Below are positions 35,010-43,290 of a stretch of 64,000 nucleotides of DNA, piece after piece (the first letter of the stretch is position 1; every line of letters begins with the position of its first letter). This DNA is from Armatimonadota bacterium (GTDB taxonomy: Bacteria; Armatimonadota; Fimbriimonadia; Fimbriimonadales; Fimbriimonadaceae). Position numbers and translations under genes: made by a program. The stretch covers positions 62,001-126,000 of the forward strand of contig JAEURN010000004.1 of NCBI GenBank assembly GCA_016789105.1, in the 5' to 3' direction. Under the pieces are notes generated by a model. That model was not told where the DNA came from. It searched no databases and saw only the letters and a program-made list of their open reading frames with translations.

Positions 35010-37037
35010 ATGGGGACGCTTCCAGCCACAATATCCCGGTTGAGGATTGCCATCCTCTTTGTGTTGGTTGCCTTTGCAGCGCTGGCCATTGGGCAAAACG
35101 GGACGATCCAAATCGATTCCTACCCGGCGATGGCGGTAGCCGATGGCCGCAGTACCATTACCGTCACCGCGCAAATTCGGGATAGCTCCGGCAATCTGGT
35201 TCCCAATGGAACTCAGGTCGTTTTCGATACAAACCTGGGGTCTTTCCGAGAGCGAATCGTCCAAACATCCAATGGTTTTGCCCGGGCGATCCTTGTTGCC
35301 GGGGATCTGCCGGGAACGGCCCGAATTCGTGCCTCGGCGTTGAAATTCAGCGCGGCAGCAGAACTGGATCTTGAGTTCGTTGCTGATCGCACGTTGCTCA
35401 GCTCGGCCCAAGATTTTATTGAGGTGGTTGGCAGCGAGACCCTATGGTACAGCGTCCAGGACCGGGTTTTGGAGGCGTCGGGATCCGGGCAGGGGGCAAC
35501 CCTAAAGTATCAGAACATCGAAATTTCCGCAAACGACCTGCAAGTCCAGGTGCAGACCTACGAAGTGAGGGCGCGCAAGGCCAGGCTCAAAATAGGCAAC
35601 TGGGAACAGGAATTCGAATCGCTCTATTTCCGCTTGAACAAGAAAGAGGGTTTCGGTACGACAACTTTGTTGATCCCGGCCGAAGAAGGGGATCCTTCAG
35701 CCGATGGGCTTCCCACCGAGGTGGGTCCGGCTGACCTGCCGATGCGGGCCTACTCAGGGTTGATGGAAGTTGGCAACCGGTTCCTCCGGTTCCCAACCTC
35801 CGGTTTGGATACCCGCAGCCTGCGTTTCCAGACCATTGCCGATTCGGTTTCGATGATTTCGGCAAAAAAAGCGGTCGCCTATCCGCGGAAGGAAGTGCAG
35901 TTCCACCGGGCCGATGTGCGCATGGCCGGGCAAAGGATCATGCAAGTCCCCCTGTTCACGGTGAATGTCAACACGGCAACTCCCGTCATCACCGAACAGT
36001 GGGTGAACATCTCCAACAACAATTTTGCGCTGAACTACCCCTATTACCTGACACTCAAGCCTGGCGAGACCAGCGCCCTCCGGTTGCGCTACGGGGCGAA
36101 TTACGGCACAGGGACCGGTGCGGGTGGCGGCACGTTCTTGGATTACGAGTTGAATTGGAACAAGGGGATCCATTTCGATGGTGGGATGAACGTCGGGGGG
36201 ATTGGCCGCGACGATTGGGGGGCTAGTTTGAGGCAAACGTGGTCCAGCACTGATTCAACAACCCTTTCGATGCAAGTGAACTTCCCGGCCCACCGCGATG
36301 TGTTTGGATCGGCCAATCTGAGTCGGAATTTCGACGGGTTCAGTGCCAATGTCACATCGACATACGGTCAGAGTTTGGCGGGCAACCACTTCCGAACCGA
36401 TTCGACCCAGCTGGTGATTGAAAAGGATCCCATCAAGTCTCTGCTGATCCCAGGCAAGATCTTTTTTGGGGTGACGGCTCGGGATTCCCGCATCCGGACC
36501 GATGGCGGATCCAATTACCAACAGGCTACGGGCGGAAGAATGCGCTTCGTCGGAACCCCGGTGCGGATCGGGACGAGCCTTTTCAACTACTCCTATTCAT
36601 TAGAGCAAGTCAGCGGCCACAACGTCAACCAAGGTTTGGTGCAGGTTGGCACGCTGAATCTAGCCCTCAATCCGACAAACGGGGCGTTTGTTAACCTGAC
36701 CTACGAATATTTGGACGATGGGTTCTCCTCAGATTTGATTGGACACCACAAGTTGTCGATGGACGGCTTTTACAATGTCGGCAATCTTGGGTTCAATGCT
36801 TTTTTGTGTCAAAGTTTGGATGCGGACACGATGAGCATGAGCGCCCGTTTGAGGTACAAACTAGGCTCGTTGTGGCGAGTGAGCTACGGCTACTTCTTCG
36901 ACCAATTTGGGTCGGATTCGTTCTTGGATCAATCGTACATCCTCAGCTATCGGCTGGGGTATCGGGAAGTGGGGCTCAGCTATTCGCGCCGGACGAAGAG
37001 ACTGGGCATTGAAATTTTGGGCACGAGCATCGATTAG
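35010..37037 (+). CDS. outer-membrane LptD/OstA-like barrel with N-terminal invasin-type Ig domain
   Basis: This 675-aa protein has a signal segment (IAILFVLVAFAALAIGQ). Residues about 33-125 form a Big_1/invasin Ig-like domain (DGRSTITVTAQIRDSSGNLV, NGTQVVFDTNLGSF). Next is an OstA-like stretch (YQNIEISANDLQVQVQTYEV, ARKARLKIGNWEQEF). The rest has alternating hydrophobic beta strands with NYPYYLTLKPGETSALRLRY, as in LptD-type barrels. It would sit in the outer membrane; transport of LPS or another glycolipid is an inference. The last residue is Asp rather than an aromatic. Overlaps the next gene by 29 bases. Confidence 0.72.
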   Translation: MGTLPATISRLRIAILFVLVAFAALAIGQNGTIQIDSYPAMAVADGRSTITVTAQIRDSSGNLVPNGTQVVFDTNLGSFRERIVQTSNGFARAILVAGDLPGTARIRASALKFSAAAELDLEFVADRTLLSSAQDFIEVVGSETLWYSVQDRVLEASGSGQGATLKYQNIEISANDLQVQVQTYEVRARKARLKIGNWEQEFESLYFRLNKKEGFGTTTLLIPAEEGDPSADGLPTEVGPADLPMRAYSGLMEVGNRFLRFPTSGLDTRSLRFQTIADSVSMISAKKAVAYPRKEVQFHRADVRMAGQRIMQVPLFTVNVNTATPVITEQWVNISNNNFALNYPYYLTLKPGETSALRLRYGANYGTGTGAGGGTFLDYELNWNKGIHFDGGMNVGGIGRDDWGASLRQTWSSTDSTTLSMQVNFPAHRDVFGSANLSRNFDGFSANVTSTYGQSLAGNHFRTDSTQLVIEKDPIKSLLIPGKIFFGVTARDSRIRTDGGSNYQQATGGRMRFVGTPVRIGTSLFNYSYSLEQVSGHNVNQGLVQVGTLNLALNPTNGAFVNLTYEYLDDGFSSDLIGHHKLSMDGFYNVGNLGFNAFLCQSLDADTMSMSARLRYKLGSLWRVSYGYFFDQFGSDSFLDQSYILSYRLGYREVGLSYSRRTKRLGIEILGTSID

Positions 37038-38784
37038 CGCTCTGGGGTTGGCGTTAGCGGCGGCGGGTTACGGCTCGTTTGGCCGCTATGCGTTTGCCCA
37101 AATCCCGCAGGTGCCCGGTCTTGTTTTGGAACAGAACCGGTTGCGCGTAGCCCATGCCCCGGCCGATTCCTTGTACTTCGCGGCCCCTTTGGGCGATCTT
37201 AAGGCAAAGCGGATCGACGAGGGCGAGGCGGTGTTCCAAAGCCGGGATTATGCCTTTGCTCCCGGGGCGGTTCGGTATTCGCCTTGGCGTCCGGGGCTCG
37301 AGCTCTACTTCCCGTTGGATTTTAAGTTCACGCTCAAAACCGACCTTGGACCCTATCTAACGTGGGCTGAAGGGAGTGTCGGTGCCGATGTGCCCGGCGC
37401 GCCGAGCCGGTGGTACTTGCTGAATTTTCGCGATGGGCAAGCACCATTGATGTTTGTTTTCGAAGAGCCGGTGCAGCTGATCGTGACTGGCGATTCGGCC
37501 AATTGGACCCTTACCGGCCTTCAAAAATACAAGGGCTGGGTGCGCGTTTTGGCGCCGATTGGCCCCAAGAGGGTGGCCGCAAACGTGGCTTCGCTCGGGG
37601 CCTTGGCCAAAGATGTCGGCCCCCTGGCGGGTTGGCTGATGCGTCCACGGCCAAACCTGGTTTCTTTCGAATCCCGGTCGGATGCCGGTTACCTTACGGC
37701 CATCTGGAAGTTCGACGGAATCGGGGCGCAGATCCCGACGCCGTTGCACTTGTGCAAGGCCGGTGGATTCGAAACGCGAATTTTGACGGGTTCCACGCCG
37801 ATTTTGGCCCAACAGGCCGAAGGCCCGGTCTCGTTCAGTTTAGAGCCCCGGATCGCCGTGCGGTTCCCCATGCGCCGGATCCCCGGGGGCCGCGCCCTTG
37901 CGGTGGGCAAGCCGTCCCAAGGACTTAGCGCAGCAAGCGGGTTCGACGTCCCCAGCATTACCGAATTGGCAATCAGCCTGCTTTCTGGCGAGCGGGACGA
38001 GTTGAGCACGGAACTTTACGCCAGTTGTTCCGACGAATACCGTCGAGCGTTGCCGAACATCACCGATCTCGTGACGGGCGGCCATTTCGCAACCCCTGGC
38101 GACGGCTCGGGCCTGGATCTGCTTGCGGGTCAAGCGCTGTTGCAGCAGTGCGGGGGGTCTGGCCGGCGGGATCTGTTGGACAAGGCCATGGAGTGCCAAG
38201 ACCATTGGGATTGGAGCCTTGTGGCCCAAGACCCGAAAACCCGGGCGAGGGCGACCGCGCTGTTTGCTTTGGCGGCCTCTTTTTCCTCGGATGTCACAGT
38301 CCGCGCCCGGGGAGCCATGGCCGAAGCCTCGTGTCGGGCGGCGTCGGTGATGGATGATTATGCCAAGCGGCGGGATTTCCCCAGCCTTGGTCTTTCCCCC
38401 GTTCAGCCGATGAAGCCGTTGCGCGACCAAGTTTTTGGGGACATTGCCCTGGCCAAGCCTGGTTTCGGGTTTATCGACATGCTAACCAGCCCGGTTCGGA
38501 TCGTCGATGGCCCGGCAGTGACCGTAGAACGGAACGGGGAAGCCTATATTCTCAGTTGGCGCCATCAAAGGGGCTCGGCAACCACCCTCGATCTGGCGAC
38601 GGCCTACCCGGTGGAGATCGAGGCCCTGGACAACCTGGCCGAAATCACGCCGTCCTCGTTTTTGGCGGAAACCCGGTTGCATTTGGTTCCAAAAGGAGAA
38701 GGGGTTTGCCGGGCAATCCTCCGGTTGCCTCCCTGGGCGCTCGGGATCCCCGATGCGGTGGAACCCCCGCGGTACAGCGAATAG
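37009..38784 (+). CDS. secreted protein of unknown function, cotranscribed with the LptD-like gene
   Basis: I favour TTG 37009, preceded by GAAGAG, which gives 591 aa with a signal peptide (SISALGLALAAAGYGSF, then AFAQ). The protein has a beta-rich N-terminal half (RVAHAPADSLYFAAPLGD) and a helical middle with paired Cys (CGGSG, ECQDHWDW, SCRAA). It has no family I recognise. The 29-base overlap with the barrel gene suggests tight coupling and a shared envelope role, perhaps as a periplasmic partner. It ends 12 bases before convergent nadB. Confidence 0.68.
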   Translation: MKFWARASISALGLALAAAGYGSFGRYAFAQIPQVPGLVLEQNRLRVAHAPADSLYFAAPLGDLKAKRIDEGEAVFQSRDYAFAPGAVRYSPWRPGLELYFPLDFKFTLKTDLGPYLTWAEGSVGADVPGAPSRWYLLNFRDGQAPLMFVFEEPVQLIVTGDSANWTLTGLQKYKGWVRVLAPIGPKRVAANVASLGALAKDVGPLAGWLMRPRPNLVSFESRSDAGYLTAIWKFDGIGAQIPTPLHLCKAGGFETRILTGSTPILAQQAEGPVSFSLEPRIAVRFPMRRIPGGRALAVGKPSQGLSAASGFDVPSITELAISLLSGERDELSTELYASCSDEYRRALPNITDLVTGGHFATPGDGSGLDLLAGQALLQQCGGSGRRDLLDKAMECQDHWDWSLVAQDPKTRARATALFALAASFSSDVTVRARGAMAEASCRAASVMDDYAKRRDFPSLGLSPVQPMKPLRDQVFGDIALAKPGFGFIDMLTSPVRIVDGPAVTVERNGEAYILSWRHQRGSATTLDLATAYPVEIEALDNLAEITPSSFLAETRLHLVPKGEGVCRAILRLPPWALGIPDAVEPPRYSE

Positions 38785-38796
38785 GGATCCGGTTGT

Positions 38797-40293
38797 TCAG
38801 GCCAGGTCGGCGTTGTAGTGCAACCCCACGTTTTCCTTTCGGGATGCGGCACCATCGACGATGAGGGCGGCAACTTCCAGGAGGTTCTGGGCCTCGGCCG
38901 AATAGGCGCTGAACGGCGCGCTCGGCGGGGCGGCAACATCATCTAAAGCTCCGGCAATGAACGAACGGAGCGAACTGAGCCCGGCATCGGTCCGGAAGAT
39001 CCCGGCGTGGGTTGACATCTGCTTTTGGAGGGCGTGGCGGATATGGATGGCGTCGCTTTCTGGGATGCAATGGGGCGCCCGGTAAGCGGGGCTGGCCGGG
39101 AGATTCGGCGATTCATGGCCGACGGCCTGGGAAGCGGCAAAGGAGAAGACGATCGCTTCCAGAAGCGAATTGCTGGCCAGGCGGTTGGCCCCGTGGACAC
39201 CGGTGCACGCGACTTCGCCGCTGGCATAGAGCCGTGGGATATCGGTACGCCCCTGCAGGTCGGTGACAACACCTCCACAGGAATAATGTTGGGCGGGGAC
39301 GACGGGGATCCAGTCTTTCTCGATTTCAATCCCGATCTCACGGAGCCGATTCCAGATTGTCGGGAATTCGTGCTGGAGATCGGCGGCATCCAGGTGGGTG
39401 GGATCCAGATAGACGCACCATGTTTTGAGTTTTTGGATCTCCCGCTCAATGGAACGGGCGACGACGTCGCGGGGGGCCAGTTCCAGCCGGTCGTCGTAAT
39501 CGTACATGAAGCGGCGTCCGTTGTGGTTGCGGAGGGTTGCCCCGGCCCCCCGCATCGCTTCGGTGATCAGGAAACCGCTCAATTGAGAATGTTTGAGCGT
39601 GGTCGGGTGGAACTGTTGAAATTCCATGTTGGCAATGGCTGCCCCGGCCCGGTGGGCTAGGGCAACGCCATCTCCGGTTGCGACGCGGGGGTTGGTTGTG
39701 TGGGCATAGACTTTGCCGCACCCTCCGGTGGCCAGCATAGTGGCCCGGGCGGCAAACTGTACTGGTCCAAGGTCGTTGACTATCGCCTCGGCCCCGATGC
39801 ATTGTCCATCGGCAACGATCAGTCCGGTGACAAAGCAGTTTTCGTAGACTTGGATGGCCGGGTGCTTGCGAACGGCCTCGCTGACCGCCCGTTCCACTTC
39901 CCAACCGGTTTTGTCGGCATGGTGGACAATCCGGTGGCGGGAATGGCCGCCTTCGCGCCCCAGGTCGAGGGCATTACTTGCCGAGAGGTCGAACCGGGTT
40001 CCCAACTCGGCAAGCCACTCGATCGCCGCCGGGGCATTTTGAACAAGCATCCTGACGGCATCGGGGTTGCAGAGCCCGGCACCGGCGATGAGGGTGTCTT
40101 GTTCATGGAGTTCCCACGAGTCGGATTCCCCGACGGCAGCGGCGATGCCACCTTGCGCCCAAGAGGTGTTGGAATCCTGCATTTGGGCCTTGGTGAGGAC
40201 GGTCACCTGCCCATGTTCTGCCGCTTTGAGGGCAAATGCCAGTCCGGCGAGTCCGCTGCCGATGGCGAGAAAGTCGGTCTTGTGGGTCTTCAC
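38797..40293 (-). CDS. nadB: L-aspartate oxidase
   Basis: This 498-aa flavoprotein oxidises aspartate to iminoaspartate for NAD synthesis. FAD-binding FLAIGSGLAGLAFALKAAE opens the protein; SNTSWAQGGIAAAV, LATGGCGKVY, ALAHRAGAAIANMEFQQFHP and GEVACTGVHGANRLASNSLL are the family motifs. The start is GTG at 40293. nadA lies five kilobases away on the other strand; nadC is not in the window. Confidence 0.95.
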   Translation of the reverse strand: MKTHKTDFLAIGSGLAGLAFALKAAEHGQVTVLTKAQMQDSNTSWAQGGIAAAVGESDSWELHEQDTLIAGAGLCNPDAVRMLVQNAPAAIEWLAELGTRFDLSASNALDLGREGGHSRHRIVHHADKTGWEVERAVSEAVRKHPAIQVYENCFVTGLIVADGQCIGAEAIVNDLGPVQFAARATMLATGGCGKVYAHTTNPRVATGDGVALAHRAGAAIANMEFQQFHPTTLKHSQLSGFLITEAMRGAGATLRNHNGRRFMYDYDDRLELAPRDVVARSIEREIQKLKTWCVYLDPTHLDAADLQHEFPTIWNRLREIGIEIEKDWIPVVPAQHYSCGGVVTDLQGRTDIPRLYASGEVACTGVHGANRLASNSLLEAIVFSFAASQAVGHESPNLPASPAYRAPHCIPESDAIHIRHALQKQMSTHAGIFRTDAGLSSLRSFIAGALDDVAAPPSAPFSAYSAEAQNLLEVAALIVDGAASRKENVGLHYNADLA

Positions 40294-40302
40294 GCGGGCG
40301 AT

Positions 40303-40308
40303 AGTTTA
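40303..40308 (-). promoter_or_regulatory. -10-like box upstream of nadB
   Basis: On the minus strand TAAACT ends nine bases before the nadB GTG, with no ribosome-binding site. Confidence 0.35.
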
Positions 40309-40340
40309 ATCGAAGCCGGGGGGCCGCGGCGGGGATGTTC

Positions 40341-40346
40341 TATAAT
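40341..40346 (+). promoter_or_regulatory. perfect -10 box 6 nt before GTG 40353
   Basis: TATAAT is followed by ATTGCC and then GTG. A transcript starting seven bases after the box would begin exactly on the GTG, the clearest leaderless candidate in the window. Confidence 0.5.
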
Positions 40347-40352
40347 ATTGCC

Positions 40353-40994
40353 GTGTCGGATGACACTGGCCAAGGTTCTGGCCGCAAGCGCGGCGTGCAC
40401 TGGGCGATCAAAGCCTGGTTATTCTTCCACTGTTTTGCGATTGTCACACGGACGATCCCCATTCCGACCGAAGAGGATTTCAACCGGGCTGCCAAGCCGG
40501 GCGTGACTCCGGTCAAGCTGAATTCGGAAGTCAAGATCGCCAACTTGAAATCTTGGCGACAAAAGGAGTGGTTAGTCCCTTACTACACCGAGACGCTTGG
40601 GTTTTGGCAGTACTGGGACATGTTTGCCCCCAACCCGGCACAAGAAGACGTCTGGATTGACGCGGTCGTCGAATTCGCAGACGGCTCCGAAAAGGTGGAG
40701 CCGTACCCGCGGATGGCAGAAATGCCCCTGACGCGCAAATTCCTTTACGAGCGATATCGCAAATACCGCGAACGCATCACGGAGTCCCAATATTCATGGA
40801 AGTGGCCGCACACGGCCAATTGGTTCGCGGCCAAGGCATGGACCGATGAATCCAACCCGCCGGTCCGCGTGACATTGCGGTGGCACTCTTACCGCGTTCC
40901 GGCACCCCCCGCCAAGCCGGATTTCAACTATTCGACCAACGGATTTTACACGGCGCTCATCGACCGAACGGCGATTGCGGGGATGCGACCATGA
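40353..40994 (+). CDS. HTTM-associated membrane protein ('MFAPNP' partner)
   Basis: I favour GTG 40353 because the -10 box overlaps the upstream ATG at 40335; this gives 213 aa. One transmembrane segment lies at residues about 15-35 (HWAIKAWLFFHCFAIVT). The soluble part contains FWQYWDMFAPNPAQEDVWID, a motif seen in small proteins encoded next to HTTM (vitamin-K carboxylase-like) membrane proteins and in DUF5819-like proteins. It overlaps the HTTM gene (ATGA), so the two are coupled and probably form a complex. Biochemical role unknown. Confidence 0.78.
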   Translation: MSDDTGQGSGRKRGVHWAIKAWLFFHCFAIVTRTIPIPTEEDFNRAAKPGVTPVKLNSEVKIANLKSWRQKEWLVPYYTETLGFWQYWDMFAPNPAQEDVWIDAVVEFADGSEKVEPYPRMAEMPLTRKFLYERYRKYRERITESQYSWKWPHTANWFAAKAWTDESNPPVRVTLRWHSYRVPAPPAKPDFNYSTNGFYTALIDRTAIAGMRP

Positions 40995-41920
40995 CCAAGC
41001 TCAAGTCGGTTTGGAAAAGCATCGACGACGGGATATTTGGTTACGGCTCGCCGTTGCCCATGGGCGTATTCCGCATCATCATTGGGGTGTTGAGCCTGGC
41101 GGATTTTGCTGTCCTTCTCGTCTCATTCCAAGATTTTTTCACGGAAAAGGGGCTTTATCCGGTTTGGATGAGCGAGCGTTTTTCTGAAGGCATCCCGCAT
41201 TTCAACCTCTTGGCAGGAGTGACGGACAGTCGCGTCACCTTGGTGTTCTTGATTCTTGGGATGGTTGCGGCGGCGATGACGGCTTTGGGGCTGTTCACCC
41301 GTGTTTCGAGCATCGCCCTGTTCGTGCTGATGCTCACGATCCACAACCGCAATGCCGACATCCTGATGGCTGGGGACTGGCTGTTGCGCATGTGGGTTTT
41401 TGCGGTAGCGGTTGGGCCGAGCGGGGCCGTGTTGAGCTTAGACCGCAAGTTTTTCGGTCGAGGGAAGCCGGTAGAAGAGGTGTCACTTTGGCCACAGAAG
41501 CTTGTGCAGTTCCAACTGGCGGTGGTTTATTTCATGACCGTGTGGTTGAAATGGGGCGGCGACCTTTGGCAGAACGGGACGGCGACCTACTATGCGGGCC
41601 ACCTCAAAGAGTTTGAGAAATTCCCGGTTCCCGATTTCATCTACTCCCCGATTTTGGTGACGCTGGCCACTTACGGCACGCTGGTGGTTGAACTGGGCAT
41701 GGCAACATTGGTTTTCAGCAAACCGATGCGCAAGTACATCATCCCCTTGGCTTTGCTGATGCACGGGTATATCGAATATTCTATGAATGTGCCGCTGTTC
41801 CAATGGGTGATTGTGAGCGCATTTGTTTGCCATTACTCGGGAGAAGAGATAGCGGCTTGGTGGGCCCGTTTGCAGACGAGGTTCGGCCGGGTGCCGGAGG
41901 AATCGGTGGCCAGTGCGTAA
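40991..41920 (+). CDS. HTTM-domain integral membrane protein
   Basis: ATG 40991 overlaps the partner gene stop and gives 309 aa. There are about seven hydrophobic segments. The pattern GVFRIIIGVLSLADFAVLL, then TEKGLYPVWMS, ALGLFTRVSS, LTIHNRNADILMAGDWLLR and YFMTVWLKWGGDLWQNGTAT is that of HTTM domains related to vitamin-K-dependent gamma-carboxylase. Bacterial members are of unknown activity. Translation continues into the next gene by an eight-base overlap. Confidence 0.85.
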   Translation: MTKLKSVWKSIDDGIFGYGSPLPMGVFRIIIGVLSLADFAVLLVSFQDFFTEKGLYPVWMSERFSEGIPHFNLLAGVTDSRVTLVFLILGMVAAAMTALGLFTRVSSIALFVLMLTIHNRNADILMAGDWLLRMWVFAVAVGPSGAVLSLDRKFFGRGKPVEEVSLWPQKLVQFQLAVVYFMTVWLKWGGDLWQNGTATYYAGHLKEFEKFPVPDFIYSPILVTLATYGTLVVELGMATLVFSKPMRKYIIPLALLMHGYIEYSMNVPLFQWVIVSAFVCHYSGEEIAAWWARLQTRFGRVPEESVASA

Positions 41921-42812
41921 GGCCAAGCTGGGTGAGTTGCTCAAGTTCTCCAAGCCCAAGGGGCCGGGTTTTGGGATCGATGCGGGATTTTATCTAAGCG
42001 TGATGGCGGCCCAGATGCCGTTGCCGGCCATCCGGCAGGTGGTTGAGCCCAAAGGATTGGAAGGGGCCGTGGTGGGTTTTGGTGTCCCGATGAAAGGGGA
42101 CAAAGAAGACCTTGGCCGCCCGATGGAGCGGGGGGCTTATGCGATTGCCAGCCTGGACCGCAAGACCTTGATTCGTTGCCTGGTTGTGAGCAAAGAAGAG
42201 GCCGGCTTCAACCCTGATTCGTTTCTTCGCAACCCGCGTTCCGCCTCATTGTCAGAGGATGCCCGGTCGCGCATGGCGGCGACCTGGATGTTGGTGCAGT
42301 TGACCTTTGAAAGCTATGACCCCCTTGTGCATCCGGCGGTCCGGCTTTTGGTGGAAGTTGCCGACCGTCTGGCACTGCTGACCGGGGGACTAGTGGCGGA
42401 TCCGGTCAGCGAGGTCTACCGGCTCCCCGGCGAATCGTTGCATGCGGCCGTCCCCGATGGCTTTGCCGTGCAAGACAGCGTCGCCGTGCACAGTCACCCG
42501 GAAGGAGGCACCTATTCCTTGAACACCCTCGGGATGCGCAAATATGGTTTGGAGGAGTTTGAGATTTCTGGGGTTGAAGAGCGGTTCCTTGGGGTGGCGG
42601 AGCGCCTTTTGTTGGGGATTTGCCAGGGGGTGCTCAAGGGCAAACGGGTTTCGGCCGGGGACACGGTGGGGAGCCGGCGGTCGCCGTTCCGGATTGCAGT
42701 TGGCGGCCTTGACCGTGGGAAGTGGGAAGGCATCCCAGTGCTTGAGGCCATCCCTGAAGAATCCGAGGATGTAAACGCCGTTTTGGCGCGTTGGGAGATG
42801 GAACATGGCTAA
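41913..42812 (+). CDS. conserved-looking hypothetical protein
   Basis: This 299-aa soluble protein shares an eight-base overlap with the HTTM gene and another with the GAF gene, so it is inside the operon. It has no signal peptide. The C-terminal part (SLNTLGMRKYGLEEFEISGV, then AERLLLGICQGVLKG) faintly resembles DUF4261-type proteins, but I am not confident. Its place between a membrane protein and an antioxidant-type protein does not reveal its job. Confidence 0.65.
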   Translation: MRKAKLGELLKFSKPKGPGFGIDAGFYLSVMAAQMPLPAIRQVVEPKGLEGAVVGFGVPMKGDKEDLGRPMERGAYAIASLDRKTLIRCLVVSKEEAGFNPDSFLRNPRSASLSEDARSRMAATWMLVQLTFESYDPLVHPAVRLLVEVADRLALLTGGLVADPVSEVYRLPGESLHAAVPDGFAVQDSVAVHSHPEGGTYSLNTLGMRKYGLEEFEISGVEERFLGVAERLLLGICQGVLKGKRVSAGDTVGSRRSPFRIAVGGLDRGKWEGIPVLEAIPEESEDVNAVLARWEMEHG

Positions 42813-43260
42813 GCCGACCAGGTCTGAGTTCGAAGCGGTTTTGGACAAAGTCAAAGAAAGCCCTTTGCATGGCAAGGAGTTGAGGCAATTTGCTATGGGC
42901 TTGCTCGACGGTTTTTCCACTTACGACTGGAGCGGTATTTATGCCCTGCAGGGTGACATGCTGCATTTGGACGCTTTTTGCGGGGCCCCGACCGACCATA
43001 CCGAGATTCCAGTGGGGCGGGGCGTGTGCGGGACGGCGGTGGCCGAGAATGCGAACCAGGTGATTGATGACGTCCGCAGCTTGGACAACTATTTGAGTTG
43101 CTCCGCTTTCACGCGGAGCGAGATTGTCGTCCTGATCCATGGCCAAGGCGGCATCCTGGGCCAGATCGACATCGATGGGCACCAAATCGGCGCCTTCGAC
43201 GACGACGACGAACAGTTTTTGAAGGAACTCGCGGCCCAATTGGCGGGCCGATGGGATTGA
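42805..43260 (+). CDS. GAF protein, probable free methionine-(R)-sulfoxide reductase
   Basis: This 151-aa GAF-domain protein matches fRMsr. IPVGRGVCGTA holds Cys75, and LSCSAFTRSEIVVLI holds Cys99, exactly 24 residues later, the same spacing as Cys94 and Cys118 of the E. coli enzyme. GQIDIDGHQIGAFDDDDEQF matches the C-terminal helix region. It lacks an equivalent of the third Cys (Cys84). The reaction reduces free Met-R-sulfoxide with thioredoxin. A non-catalytic GAF sensor is less likely. Confidence 0.8.
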   Translation: MAKPTRSEFEAVLDKVKESPLHGKELRQFAMGLLDGFSTYDWSGIYALQGDMLHLDAFCGAPTDHTEIPVGRGVCGTAVAENANQVIDDVRSLDNYLSCSAFTRSEIVVLIHGQGGILGQIDIDGHQIGAFDDDDEQFLKELAAQLAGRWD

Positions 43261-43290
43261 ATCCCCGTAGGAAGTGTTGAAGGAGAACAG

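Noticed and set aside
40335-40352. ATG 40335 as the start of the HTTM partner
   Set aside because: The perfect TATAAT box lies just after this ATG, and GTG 40353 fits the predicted transcript start; the ATG cannot be fully excluded.
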